From the NCBI GenBank assembly GCA_002083525.1, contig LWDM01000050.1:1-64000 (forward strand): a stretch of 64,000 nucleotides of DNA, in the 5' to 3' direction. Both the position numbers and the translations under genes were made by a program. Below, in pieces: positions 8,893 through 17,754 of the stretch (position 1 is its first letter; each line of letters starts with the position of its first letter). The DNA comes from Proteobacteria bacterium SG_bin9. Lineage in GTDB: Bacteria; Pseudomonadota; Alphaproteobacteria; Rhizobiales; Xanthobacteraceae. The notes below the pieces were generated by a model that saw only the letters and a list, made by a program, of their open reading frames with translations, was not told the DNA's origin and made no database searches.

Positions 8893-9927
8893 ATGATCTT
8901 TCGTCAGCTGTTCGACAGCGTTTCCGGAACCTACACATATCTGATCGCAAGCCGCCGTGGCGGCGAAGCTCTGATCATCGATCCGGTGATCGAGAAGGTC
9001 GATCGCTATCTGCAGCTCGTCAACGAACTCGACCTCAAGCTGGTGAAGGCGGTGGATACGCACATCCATGCCGATCACATCACCGGGCTCGGTGCGCTGC
9101 GCGACCGCACCCATTGCATCACGGTGATGGGTGAGATGAGCAAGGTCGACGTCGTGTCCATGCGCGTCGGCGAGGGCGACAAGTTGACGGTCGAAGGCGT
9201 CAGCCTCGACGTGCTCTATACGCCGGGACATACGGACGACTCCTACAGCTTCCTGATGGGCGATCGGGTCTTTACCGGCGATACGCTGTTGATCCGCGGC
9301 ACCGGACGCACCGATTTTCAGAACGGCGATCCGCGCAAGCAGTACGAGTCGCTGTTCGGCAAACTGTTGAAGCTGCCGGACGACACGCTGGTTTTCCCGG
9401 CGCATGACTACAAGGGCGAGACGGTCTCGACCATCGGCGAGGAGAAGGCGTTCAATCCGCGTCTGCGGGTCAAGTCGATGGACGAGTACGTCGATCTGAT
9501 GAACAACCTCAATCTGCCGAATCCGAAGATGATGGACGTGGCTGTGCCGGCCAACCTGCATCAGGGCTTGGCGCAGGCGGAGATCGCGCGGCGCGGCTGG
9601 GCGGTGACGGCATCCGAAGCGCAAGGGTTGCTCGGCCGGGAGGATGTGACGCTCGTCGACTTACGCGAGGTGAGCGAGCGCAAGCGGCATGGCTTGATAC
9701 CCGGCACGTTGCATGCGCCATACACCTCGCTGCAGGAAAATATCGGTGTCGGCGGGCTGCTGCACGCGCTCGCGCGCGACAAGCGCATCGTGTTCTACTG
9801 TGCCTATGGTGAGCGCTCTGCAATGGCGGTGCAGGCGGCGCAGGACAATGGCCTCAAGTCCGCGTGCCATATCGACGGCGGCATCGATGCCTGGAAGAAG
9901 GCCGGCGGCCCGGTCGTGGCGGGATAA
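8893..9927 (+). CDS. Persulfide dioxygenase-rhodanese fusion (ETHE1-like)
   Basis: Oxidises glutathione persulfide to sulfite and passes sulfane sulfur between acceptors, part of hydrogen sulfide detoxification. The N-terminal metallo-beta-lactamase domain (1-235) has HIHADH at 57-62, His113 (PGHTDD), Asp130 (FTGDTLL) and His171 (PAHDYKG). His57, His113 and Asp130 correspond to the single-iron site of ETHE1-type enzymes. The C-terminal rhodanese domain (about 240-344) has the active loop CAYGERS with Cys303. The fused architecture resembles known bacterial PDO-rhodanese fusions. It stands alone, with no quinone reductase or sulfide sensor next to it. It converges on arginase with a palindromic repeat between. 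Confidence 0.93.
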   Translation: MIFRQLFDSVSGTYTYLIASRRGGEALIIDPVIEKVDRYLQLVNELDLKLVKAVDTHIHADHITGLGALRDRTHCITVMGEMSKVDVVSMRVGEGDKLTVEGVSLDVLYTPGHTDDSYSFLMGDRVFTGDTLLIRGTGRTDFQNGDPRKQYESLFGKLLKLPDDTLVFPAHDYKGETVSTIGEEKAFNPRLRVKSMDEYVDLMNNLNLPNPKMMDVAVPANLHQGLAQAEIARRGWAVTASEAQGLLGREDVTLVDLREVSERKRHGLIPGTLHAPYTSLQENIGVGGLLHALARDKRIVFYCAYGERSAMAVQAAQDNGLKSACHIDGGIDAWKKAGGPVVAG

Positions 9928-9942
9928 TATTCACCGCCGTCT

Positions 9943-10024
9943 TTGTCATTGCGAGCAACGCGAAGCAATCCAGTCATAACCTCAGGCTGGATTGCTTCGT
10001 CGCTGACGCTCCTCGCAATGACAA
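9943..10024. repeat. Palindromic repeat, family A, copy 1
   Basis: Outer arms TTGTCATTGCGAG (9943-9955) and CTCGCAATGACAA (10012-10024) are perfect complements. Inner arms GAAGCAATCCAG and CTGGATTGCTTC pair again inside. It sits between two convergent genes and may end transcription from both sides. Further copies lie at 41347-41427 and 47497-47612. Confidence 0.9.
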
Positions 10025-10032
10025 GATTGAGG

Positions 10033-10998
10033 CTACCGCCCCGGAAAAATCGCGTTGCTCGGCGTGCGCCGGTCGGTGATCTGTTGACCGAACAGGCTTG
10101 CGATCAATTCCACCACCACGCGGGCGGTGCGGCCGCGTTCGTCGAGGAACGGGTTCAGCTCGACAATGTCGACGGAACGCACCAATCCGGAATCGTGCAG
10201 CAACTCCATGATCAGATGCGCCTCGCGATAGGTGGCGCCGCCGGGCACGGTGGTGCCGACGCCCGGCGCCAGCGTCGGATCGAGGAAGTCGACGTCGAAG
10301 CTTAAGTGGAGCACGCCGTTGCGGGCCTTCACCCGCTCGATGGTCTGGCGGATCGGCACGCCGACGCCGAACTCATCGATCTCGCGCATGTCGACGAGCG
10401 GGATATTACGCTCGTGCACCAGCACTTTTTCCAACGGATCGATGGAGCGGATGCCGAACAGGCCGAGCTGGCTCGGCGTGATCGCGGCGCGCGGCTCGGC
10501 ATTGCCGAGGAGCCCGTCGAGGCCGGGTTCGCCGCAGAGAAACGCCGACGACATGCCGTGCATGTTGCCGGAGATCGTCGTCATCGGCGTGTTGTAGTCG
10601 GCATGCGCATCGAGCCAAAGCACGAACAGCTCGCGCCCCTGCGCCTGCCAGTGGCGGGCGACGCCGTTGATCGTTCCCATCGCGAGGCTGTGATCGCCGC
10701 CGAGAAACAGCGGCGTCGCGCCCGATTGCATCAGCTTGTGCGCGTGCGGGCTGATGGTGCGGGTCCAGGTCTGGATGTCGCGATACTGTTTGGCTTTCGC
10801 GGGCGGCGGATCGTCCGCGACCGGCGCGCCCGCGATGGTGAGGTTGCCGTGATCTTCCACTGCGATGCCGAGCTGTTCCAGAACCGCGGGCAATCCCGCC
10901 GTGCGCAGCGCGTCCGGCCCCATTAGGGTGCCGCGCTGCGACGCGCCGATATCGACGGGGATGCCGAGCAGGGCAACGCGCTTGGTATGATCGGTCAT
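10033..10998 (-). CDS. rocF: Arginase
   Basis: Hydrolyses arginine to ornithine and urea with a dinuclear manganese centre. Metal-binding motifs are present in order: GGDHSLAMG, DAHADYNT and SFDVDFLDP. The 321-residue length and the N-terminus VALLGIPVDIGASQRG fit arginase rather than agmatinase. ATG 10998 (MTDHTKRVALL) is chosen over an ATG 24 bases upstream because homology begins there. The gene is alone between the persulfide dioxygenase (convergent) and the thioesterase (same strand, 84-base gap). Confidence 0.94.
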   Translation of the reverse strand: MTDHTKRVALLGIPVDIGASQRGTLMGPDALRTAGLPAVLEQLGIAVEDHGNLTIAGAPVADDPPPAKAKQYRDIQTWTRTISPHAHKLMQSGATPLFLGGDHSLAMGTINGVARHWQAQGRELFVLWLDAHADYNTPMTTISGNMHGMSSAFLCGEPGLDGLLGNAEPRAAITPSQLGLFGIRSIDPLEKVLVHERNIPLVDMREIDEFGVGVPIRQTIERVKARNGVLHLSFDVDFLDPTLAPGVGTTVPGGATYREAHLIMELLHDSGLVRSVDIVELNPFLDERGRTARVVVELIASLFGQQITDRRTPSNAIFPGR

Positions 10999-11082
10999 GC
11001 TATTGGTCCGTTTGCCTCGCACGCTGAATGCGTACGGGATCGTAGCATGAGGCTGCGACGGCTTTCAGACCTTGAAGCGAAT

Positions 11083-11907
11083 CTAGGCCTTAAAGTAGGT
11101 CACCTGTTGACTGGTGGCGAGCAATTTGCCGTCCGGCGACCACAGCTCCGTCATTTGATCGCTGTAGCTCTTGTGGAACACGCTGGCGTCCGCCGTGCCG
11201 AGTACATGCTCCGTGTTCGCGGCGGCAAGATCGTCCGCGTCGGCGTGGAAGTAAACCGTCATCGACACGGTGCCGATCGGCACCAGCTGCCGGCGCACGT
11301 GAAAGATGCGGGCGAAGAAGGCATCGCTCATCGAGGCGAGCGAAATCGCGTCGACCTTGCGCGGTACGGTATCGCGAATCCACAGCGTGCTGCGGGCGCT
11401 CGCGGGCTTCTCGAACGGCGCGCTGGTGGTTTGCGGCCGGCCTTCGGTGAAGCGGAACTGATACTGCCCGACCCACGGCGCGGCGCCGTTGTTCGGATAG
11501 ATCTCCGCTTCCGCGAACGGTGTCGTGTGCGGCATCGTCCTTTCCTGATGCGACCAGGTCGGGCGGCGTTGTGCAAAAACGGCCGTCGCAAACGCGGCGA
11601 CTTCGCCGTTCTGGCTGAGTTCGACCGACCAGTGCTGCGACGAGCGGTTGGTTTTGATCACGCGCGCGTTCAGGTCGAACGGGCCGCGCGCGAGCGGCGC
11701 GCAGTAGTTCACCGTCAGCGCCAGCGGATCGCCCTGTCGCTCCGGATGATCGGCCATCGCGCGCAGCATGACGCCAGCGGTCGCGCCGCCGAACGGACCG
11801 ATGAAAGCCCAGTAGGCATCGCTGGTGTGGCCGCGCAGCTGGCCGTCGATGGTGGTCACTTGGGTGGCGATATCGAACGGATCGTCAATCGGCGTTTTCG
11901 CGTCCAC
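11083..11907 (-). CDS. Acyl-CoA thioesterase-like protein (double hotdog)
   Basis: Probable thioesterase that releases free acid from an acyl-CoA. The 274-residue product has an N-terminal hotdog half (GHTSDAYWAFIGPFGGATAGVMLRA) followed by a second, more diverged half (DAFFARIFHVRRQLVPIGTVSMTVYFH), as in TesB/4HBT_3 proteins. GTG 11907 is taken as the start because the reading frame upstream of it (Arg/Ser-rich) has no homology-like composition; the ribosome binding site is weak, so the start is uncertain. The substrate is unknown. Confidence 0.8.
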   Translation of the reverse strand: MDAKTPIDDPFDIATQVTTIDGQLRGHTSDAYWAFIGPFGGATAGVMLRAMADHPERQGDPLALTVNYCAPLARGPFDLNARVIKTNRSSQHWSVELSQNGEVAAFATAVFAQRRPTWSHQERTMPHTTPFAEAEIYPNNGAAPWVGQYQFRFTEGRPQTTSAPFEKPASARSTLWIRDTVPRKVDAISLASMSDAFFARIFHVRRQLVPIGTVSMTVYFHADADDLAAANTEHVLGTADASVFHKSYSDQMTELWSPDGKLLATSQQVTYFKA

Positions 11908-12076
11908 GGCGGCTCTCTCGTCTCTTGATCTTGTTGGCCGCAGTGTCGGCGAAAACGGCGCGCAGTTCAATGATGACGAACGTAATTGACTGCGAGTTTC
12001 GGGCAGCAGCGAGATCAACCGCGCAAGCGAAAGCTCGCGCGATCCATCGTGGTGTGTCAGGAAACCGCCGGTGTCG

Positions 12077-12475
12077 TTATTTCACGCAGAGCGCGACGCC
12101 GTCGCCGGTGCACTGGCCCGCGTCTTTGCCGGTGATCGTGCCGGCGCCGCTTGCGCAGGTTACTGCTGCAACCTCGCCGCCGCTCGCGCAGGTCAGCGCA
12201 CCGCTTCCGCGCACGATATAAACGTTTGCTGCACCGGCGGCGCCCGCAGCTCCAGCTGTACCTGCGTCACCCTTGGGACCGGCCGGGCCTGCAGGCCCTG
12301 CGGGACCAGCTGATCCGGCAGGTCCAGCGGGACCAGCCGTTCCGGCTGCGCCAGCGACGCCCTGCTCACCCTTGTCGCCCTTCGCGCCTTGCGGTCCGGC
12401 AGGACCCTTCAACCAGTCGCAGCCGCCAAGGCCGAGCGCTATGACCATGACCGCAAGTGTCGCCACCTTCCGCAT
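12077..12475 (-). CDS. Lipoprotein with collagen-like Gly-X-Y repeats
   Basis: A 132-residue predicted lipoprotein. Residues 1-18 are a lipoprotein signal ending in LGLGG-Cys19. Residues 24-83 are 20 uninterrupted Gly-X-Y triplets rich in GPA, GAA and charged units such as GDK and GEQ, which can form a collagen-like triple helix. The remaining ~49 residues carry four cysteines (LTCASG, VTCASG, QCTG, LCVK). The start ATG 12475 has AAGGGG nine bases before it. Acylation would place the stalk on a membrane with the Cys-containing tip outward. The function is unknown. The high-GC, low-complexity repeat may vary in length between strains. Confidence 0.82.
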   Translation of the reverse strand: MRKVATLAVMVIALGLGGCDWLKGPAGPQGAKGDKGEQGVAGAAGTAGPAGPAGSAGPAGPAGPAGPKGDAGTAGAAGAAGAANVYIVRGSGALTCASGGEVAAVTCASGAGTITGKDAGQCTGDGVALCVK

Positions 12476-12802
12476 CGATATCCCCTTCGCTTGCATTTGA
12501 TGAGTACGCGTCCGGCGGGCGCCGGCGCGGAGAATGTTCGCTGTCGAGATGGCGCATTGTGTGCGAAGGCCGCACGACAATTCAATGAAAGGCGGCAGGT
12601 ATAATCTGCGGACGAATGACGCGGCCCTGGCTCTGGAGCTGAGCGGCCCTGGCTCTGGAGCTGACAGGAACTGACACACAGGTGGGTTATAATTTTCGCT
12701 CATCGAACAAATACAGAACATTTTAATAAGTATCTGATATCATTGTGATTCGAGGCGCTCTGCGTACCAGATATGGGGGCTGCCGGAGAGTGAGATCACC
12801 AC
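12476..12802. other. 327-base divergent intergenic region
   Basis: Separates the collagen-like lipoprotein (minus) from the 142-residue gene (plus). It holds an exact 22-bp tandem duplication (12621-12664), CTGACA motifs at 12661 and 12671, a perfect TATAAT (12688-12693) and an AT-rich stretch (12687-12755) unlike the GC-rich surroundings. Probable promoters for the plus-strand gene lie in the AT-rich part, but -35/-10 spacing is not convincing. No coding region is supported. Confidence 0.6.
12621..12664. repeat. Exact 22-bp tandem duplication
   Basis: Two perfect adjacent copies (12621-12642 and 12643-12664) of a 22-base unit beginning GCGGCCCTGG and ending GGAGCTGA. It lies in the divergent intergenic region upstream of the AT-rich segment. 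Probably a replication-slippage duplication. Confidence 0.9.
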
Positions 12803-13231
12803 ATGTCCGCCACGAGCCTGCCGTTCGCCCTGACCCGCATTGCCGATTTCGCCCGGCCGCTCTCGCGGCTGCATGCGCTGACGCGTCGCGTTACCGTCGC
12901 CGATGACGATATCGATCGCGCGTTCAATGACGCATGCCTCTCGATCTGGGGCTACACCATCGACGACGTCACCGACGATCTGTTCTCGGATGAGGATCAC
13001 GTGTGGCTCGACACGCTCGATGAGGCGACTGCACGCATCTTCGCGGCCGAGCACGGCTACGACCTCGTCGACGACACCGGCATGCTCACCGACTGGTGGG
13101 GCTTCTGCTGGATGATCCTCGCCGAGAAACGCGGACTGCTCACGCCGGACAATCGGGAAGCCGCGCGTCTTGCGATGGAAGAGAAGTATCTCGCCAATCC
13201 GAACGTGATCGGCGTGATCGTGAAGCGCTAA
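12803..13231 (+). CDS. Hypothetical acidic cytoplasmic protein
   Basis: A 142-residue protein with no signal peptide or membrane segment. It is acidic in the middle (VADDDIDRAF, IDDVTDDLFSDEDHVWLD) and has a Trp-rich patch (LTDWWGFCWMILAEKRG) near residue 95. I do not recognise the family. ATG 12803 follows a purine-rich leader (GAGTGAGATCACC). Codon use looks like the neighbouring genes, so I take it as real. It is transcribed toward a palindromic repeat and a convergent lipoprotein gene. Confidence 0.65.
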   Translation: MSATSLPFALTRIADFARPLSRLHALTRRVTVADDDIDRAFNDACLSIWGYTIDDVTDDLFSDEDHVWLDTLDEATARIFAAEHGYDLVDDTGMLTDWWGFCWMILAEKRGLLTPDNREAARLAMEEKYLANPNVIGVIVKR

Positions 13232-13237
13232 GTTTCA

Positions 13238-13392
13238 CGTCATTCTGGGGCGCGAGCACTTGCGAGCGAACCCGGAATCCATAACCCCTGTGCCAATTGT
13301 TTTAGATGATCAGTCACGTCTGATCTTCGCCACACATCCGCTGCGGCGTATGGATTCCGGGCCCGCGCCAAACGGCGCGTCCCGGAATGACG
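13238..13392. repeat. Palindromic repeat, family B, copy 1
   Basis: Ends CGTCATTC-TGGGGCGCG and CGCGTCCCGGAATGACG are imperfect complements. Inner arms ACCCGGAATCCATA and TATGGATTCCGGG pair around a central AT-rich segment. It fills the gap between two convergent genes. A relative lies at 37225-37334. Confidence 0.8.
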
Positions 13393-13398
13393 ACTTAA

Positions 13399-13800
13399 TT
13401 ACACCGGCTCGTAGGTTTCCGACGTGCAGGGGCTGGACCCGTCAACGAGCTGGCGGTTGCCGATCTTGCCGTTATCGATCGAAAGCAGGTAGGTCTGTGT
13501 TCCGATCGAGCGCCCGGTCACGCCGGCGACTTCGGCACGCACGCATGCTGTCCAGCCCGGTCCGGACGCATTTCGGCGGGGAAGCGACACGCGCACGTTT
13601 TGCGGCGGCGTACGGGTGGCGAAGAACTGTCCGTTGTTGTCGCGCAGCAACGCCTTCACATCTGGGATGACTTCAGGCGTCACCGGCGCCGACTTGTAAC
13701 GCAGCGACTCGGGAACAAAGGTGGCGTTGCTGTCGGCATAGCCGCAGCCGCCGGCCGAGACGGCGATCGCACACAACATCGCGACAGTCACAAGACGCAT
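13399..13800 (-). CDS. Small predicted lipoprotein
   Basis: A 133-residue protein with a lipoprotein signal: residues 1-18 are hydrophobic and end AVSAGG-Cys19. The mature chain has two later cysteines (WTACVRAEV and SSPCTSE) that may form a disulfide. Segments such as FFATRTPPQNVRVSLPRRN and QTYLLSIDNGKI look like a beta-rich domain. I recognise no named family. Located in the envelope by inference. It follows the DUF2865 gene on the same strand after a 70-base gap, so the two may be co-transcribed. Confidence 0.75.
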   Translation of the reverse strand: MRLVTVAMLCAIAVSAGGCGYADSNATFVPESLRYKSAPVTPEVIPDVKALLRDNNGQFFATRTPPQNVRVSLPRRNASGPGWTACVRAEVAGVTGRSIGTQTYLLSIDNGKIGNRQLVDGSSPCTSETYEPV

Positions 13801-13870
13801 GACAACGACCCGACTTGAACCGGGATATTATCGCTTTGAGCCGCGGTTGTGAACGCGGGTCCGATCCCGA

Positions 13871-14692
13871 TTAATTGAGCGCCGCGCGATTGCCGCCGCG
13901 CAGGCCGATGGATTTCGGCACCGTGGTCACTGGCGCAACCGAGGTGGCGGTATCGGACGCTGGCATCGACGTATCGTCGGCGATCTCGGCAGTAACCGGC
14001 GCCACCTTCATCTCACCGAGCTTGGCGCGCACCGACGCCGTCAGTCCGGGATACGATGCGACCGGCGTGAAGTCGGCAGCCTGTTCCTGACCGAGACGAA
14101 CGCCGGTGTAGGCCATCAATCCATCCGCCGTCGCGACGACGTCGCCAGCCTTCAGCGTCGTATCGAATGCGAGGTCGACCGGCGCGAGACCAACCGGATC
14201 GCGGCCGTTGCAGGTGCAGTCGCTCCTCAGCGCCTTGCGATAGGCAAACGCGTTATCGATGTTGGCATAGCGCTCGCCGTTGCTGGACACGGCATAGTCG
14301 ATGGTGCTGGAGCCGGAGAACAGCTTCGTCGGGCTTGCCGGGCAGAACGACTGACACATCTGCGCCGCGCTGGCGCCGCCACGCGCCGTCACCGGAAAAT
14401 ACTTGCCGTCGCACATCCGCACACAGAAGCCGGAGCTACGGCCGCCGGCGCTTTGAACGGGCTTCGGCGCGGCAGGGGTGGACGGATCGGCGAAGGCCGA
14501 CGCCTGGGAGGGCTCATTCACCGCTGCGGCGGGACGCTGCTGCTGTTGTTTTGGGGTTCCGCCGAACAGGAAATCGAAAAAATTCTGGGCCGATGCGGCA
14601 CCGGGAGCGAACATCACCGGAATCGCCGCCACCAGGGCAAGCGCAAGCACGACGCGCGGCTTCCTGCGCGAGATACGCAATTCGTTACGCAA
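13871..14692 (-). CDS. DUF2865 secreted protein
   Basis: A 273-residue exported protein. Residues 1-35 form a signal peptide (VVLALALVAAIPVMFAPGAASA-Q). A Gln/Pro/Ala-rich linker follows. The core (about 85-170) has the DUF2865 signature: FCVRMCDGKYFPV, MCQSFCPAS and DCTCNGRDP, six paired cysteines that probably form disulfides. The C-terminal third is Ala/Thr/Val-rich and low in complexity. The family is widespread in Hyphomicrobiales with no known function; a cell-envelope role is likely. Confidence 0.85.
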   Translation of the reverse strand: MRNELRISRRKPRVVLALALVAAIPVMFAPGAASAQNFFDFLFGGTPKQQQQRPAAAVNEPSQASAFADPSTPAAPKPVQSAGGRSSGFCVRMCDGKYFPVTARGGASAAQMCQSFCPASPTKLFSGSSTIDYAVSSNGERYANIDNAFAYRKALRSDCTCNGRDPVGLAPVDLAFDTTLKAGDVVATADGLMAYTGVRLGQEQAADFTPVASYPGLTASVRAKLGEMKVAPVTAEIADDTSMPASDTATSVAPVTTVPKSIGLRGGNRAALN

Positions 14693-14853
14693 CGCTTACT
14701 CCACTCAACTCAACGCAACTCACAAAGTCCACGCACGGGAGCCGCTCGCCGCAGACAGCGGCGTCAACCCCAGCCTCTGCACCTTAAGCGCCGATGGTAA
14801 ACGAGCGGTGAGTTTTGCGGGGCAGGGTGGAGAAAAGAAAAGTGAGGGCCGGA

Positions 14854-16188
14854 TCAGAAATAGCGCCACCAGACATAAAGGTGGGCGATGGCGATCGACA
14901 CCAACATCATGGGGAAGGCATAGAGGGTGTAGGTGACGAACTTGAACGGCACGCCGTTGCGGTCGCCGATGCCGGCCACCGTCAGGTTAGCGGACGCGCC
15001 GATCAGGGTGCCGTTGCCGCCGAGGCATGCTCCCAACGACAGGCACCACCACAGCGGCTGAATGTTATCGGCGCCGCCATAGGCCGGCGCCATGGTCTTG
15101 ATCAGCGGGATCATGGTGGCGACGAAGGGAATGTTGTCGACGATCGCCGACAGGATCGCCGACGCCCACAGGATGGCGAACCCGGTGGTGGCGAGATTGC
15201 CGCCGGTGGCCGAGACCAGCTTGGTGCCGAGCAGCGACAGGAGACCGCCGACCTCGACGCCATGCACGACAATGAACAGGCCGATGAAGAAGAAGATGGT
15301 GATCCACTCCACATCGCTGAAGGTCTGATGCACGTTGTGGGCGGCCTTCTCCGAGTGATGCGCCCAGTTGTCGAGCAGCATCAGCACGGCCGCGCCGACC
15401 ATGGCGATGGTCGCGGGCTCGAGATGCAGCTGGCGCGCGAAAATGAAGCCCAGCATCACCGCGGTGAGCACGACCAGCGACTGCTTCAGCAACAGCCAAT
15501 CCTCGATGGTGTCGGCGGCCTTCATCGCCATGACCCGCGCTTCGGCCTCCGGCGAGGCCTGCATACTGCGGCCCCACAGCGCGTGAATCATGATCACCTG
15601 CACGAGCATCACTACGACAACGACCGGGGCGAGATGGACGACAAAATCGTTGAACGTCAGCCCGACCTGCGAGCCGATCAGGATGTTCGGCGGATCGCCG
15701 ATCAGCGTGGCGGTGCCGCCGATATTGGAGGCGAAGATCTCTGCGAATAGGAAAGGGTACGGCGGCACGTCGAGTGTTCGCGTGATCGCCAGCGTCACCG
15801 GCACGACCAGCAATACGGTGGTGACGTTATCGAGCAGCGCCGAGAGCACAGCAGTGGTGATCTGCAGCAGCAGCAAGATGCCGGCGGGATGCGCTTTCGC
15901 CAGCTGCGCGGCGCGCACGGCGACGTACTGGAACATGCCGGAGCGGCGCGAGATCGACACCAGGATCATCATGCCGGCGAGCAGGCCGAGCGTGTTCCAG
16001 TCGACGCCTTTCAGCGCCTCCTCCTGGTTCATCACGCCGATGACCACCATGAAGCCCGCGCCGAGTACGGCGATAATGGCGCGATTGACCTTCTCGGTCA
16101 TGATCACGGCATAGGTGATGATCAGCACACAGGTCGCGGTCCACATCGGGTTCAGACCGAAATACACCTGCGATGCCGTGTGACCCAT
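14854..16188 (-). CDS. ArsB/NhaD superfamily ion transporter
   Basis: A polytopic inner-membrane transporter of 444 residues with about 11-12 hydrophobic segments. The signature ASNIGGTATLIGDPPNILIGS in the middle, and GGNGTLIGASANLTVAGI near the C-terminus, are typical of the anion/Na+:H+ (ArsB/NhaD, SLC13-like) superfamily. ATG 16188 (MGHTASQVYF) is preferred over an upstream start because a GGGG ribosome binding site sits before it. It follows another transporter of the same superfamily by 76 bases on the same strand. The substrate (sodium, arsenite or an organic anion) is not determined by the sequence. Confidence 0.85.
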   Translation of the reverse strand: MGHTASQVYFGLNPMWTATCVLIITYAVIMTEKVNRAIIAVLGAGFMVVIGVMNQEEALKGVDWNTLGLLAGMMILVSISRRSGMFQYVAVRAAQLAKAHPAGILLLLQITTAVLSALLDNVTTVLLVVPVTLAITRTLDVPPYPFLFAEIFASNIGGTATLIGDPPNILIGSQVGLTFNDFVVHLAPVVVVVMLVQVIMIHALWGRSMQASPEAEARVMAMKAADTIEDWLLLKQSLVVLTAVMLGFIFARQLHLEPATIAMVGAAVLMLLDNWAHHSEKAAHNVHQTFSDVEWITIFFFIGLFIVVHGVEVGGLLSLLGTKLVSATGGNLATTGFAILWASAILSAIVDNIPFVATMIPLIKTMAPAYGGADNIQPLWWCLSLGACLGGNGTLIGASANLTVAGIGDRNGVPFKFVTYTLYAFPMMLVSIAIAHLYVWWRYF

Positions 16189-16264
16189 GATGCCCCGATG
16201 CCGTGCTAACGCGCTGCCCGCGCGTAACCTCGCCAATCGGGCCACGGGTGTCAAACGCTCGCGT

Positions 16265-17686
16265 TCAGATGAATAGAAATGTCAGTGCAATGAACACGGG
16301 TGTCAGCACCGCACCCGACCACAGCATGTAGCCGAAGAAGCTCGGCATGCGCACGCCGCGCTCGGACGCGATGGCGTAAACCATGAGGTTGGGTGCATTG
16401 CCGATATAAGTCAGCGCGCCCATGTAAACCGCGCCCATGGAGATGGCCGCGAGCGTCGAGCCGAGTTTCGTCATCAGCTCGGCGGCATCGCCGCCGGCCA
16501 GACCGAAGAACACGAGATAGGTCGGGGCATTGTCGAGAAATCCGGACAGGAGGCCGGTCAGCCAGAAATACGCTGCATCGCGTGGTGTGCCGTCGGCTGC
16601 GGTCACCGCAGTGAGCAGCCACGCGAACGGGCCCTTAGCTCCGGCATCGAGCATCGCCAGCACCGGGATGATGCAGACGAAGATCGCGGCGAACAGGATC
16701 GCCACCTCGCGGATCGGCTCGAAGGTAAAGCCGTTGGCCTCGCGATGCTCGTCGGGCGTCAGCCAGAGCGACAGCAGTGCGGTGAGCAGCAGCACCGCGT
16801 CGCGGGCGAGGTTCTGCAACTCGACCGGCGTGCCGTAGACGTTGAAGACGATGCCCGGCTTCCAGATCGCCGAGACGAGGATCGCGCCGATGATCGCAGC
16901 GATCAGCACGAGGTTGATCAGGCCGTGCACCTCGAGCTTGATGGACACTGGAGGCGTTGCGGCCGTGTGGGGCTCGCGGCGCGCCATCAGCCAGTCGGTC
17001 GCGATGAACATCACCAGCAGGACGACCGAGACGAGCAGCGTCGGCTGCCAGAGAGCTTTGGTCGTCCAGAAGAACTCGACGCCGCGCAGGAAGCCGATGA
17101 ACAGCGGCGGATCGCCGAGCGGCGACAGCGCGCCGCCGATATTGCAGACGAGGAAGATGAAGAACACGACCACATGGGCGTTGACCGGACGGCCTTCGTT
17201 CGCGCGCAGCAGCGGCCGGATCAGGATCATGGCCGCACCGGTGGTGCCGACGATGCTGGCGATGGCGGTGCCGAACGCGAGCAGCGCCGTGTTGGTCAGC
17301 GGCGTGCCGCGCAGGTTACCGGTGACCAGAATGCCTCCGGCGACCACATACAGCGCAAACAGCAGCACGATGAACGGCAGATACTCGGCGAGTGCGGCAT
17401 GAACGAAGGCGGCGAGCGCGGCAGGCGCGCCGAAGACCAGCGCCAGCGGCGTCAGCGTGGCGATACTCCAGGCGAGCGCGAGCTTGCCGTAGTGATGGTG
17501 CCACACCTTCGCGAACAGCAGCGGACCGGCGGCGATGGTTAGCAGGATGCCGATGAACGGCAGCGCCCACGGCCAGTATAATGCGGAACCGTCGAGCGCG
17601 GCTGCGTGCGCGGGTGAGGACGCGAGCGCCGGCGCAAGGATGCTGACGGAAACTGCGAGACGCCGCAGCGTGGAGAAGAAACGCAT
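16265..17686 (-). CDS. NhaD-like sodium:proton antiporter
   Basis: A 473-residue inner-membrane protein with an N-terminal signal-like segment (SVSILAPALASSPAHA) and about 12 membrane spans. The motif CNIGGALSPLGDPPLFIGFLRG is the NhaD/ArsB superfamily loop, with a related NAPNLMVYAIA near the end. Probably exchanges Na+ for H+ at the inner membrane. It precedes a second transporter of the superfamily that is clearly different in sequence (467-residue class, no signal segment), so the pair looks like ancient divergence rather than a recent duplication. Confidence 0.85.
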   Translation of the reverse strand: MRFFSTLRRLAVSVSILAPALASSPAHAAALDGSALYWPWALPFIGILLTIAAGPLLFAKVWHHHYGKLALAWSIATLTPLALVFGAPAALAAFVHAALAEYLPFIVLLFALYVVAGGILVTGNLRGTPLTNTALLAFGTAIASIVGTTGAAMILIRPLLRANEGRPVNAHVVVFFIFLVCNIGGALSPLGDPPLFIGFLRGVEFFWTTKALWQPTLLVSVVLLVMFIATDWLMARREPHTAATPPVSIKLEVHGLINLVLIAAIIGAILVSAIWKPGIVFNVYGTPVELQNLARDAVLLLTALLSLWLTPDEHREANGFTFEPIREVAILFAAIFVCIIPVLAMLDAGAKGPFAWLLTAVTAADGTPRDAAYFWLTGLLSGFLDNAPTYLVFFGLAGGDAAELMTKLGSTLAAISMGAVYMGALTYIGNAPNLMVYAIASERGVRMPSFFGYMLWSGAVLTPVFIALTFLFI

Positions 17687-17754
17687 CGTCTGCGGTTAGC
17701 AAACATCGGCGGCCCGCACAAACGTGGCGTCGCGCCGCAGTTGCGGCTCGCTGC

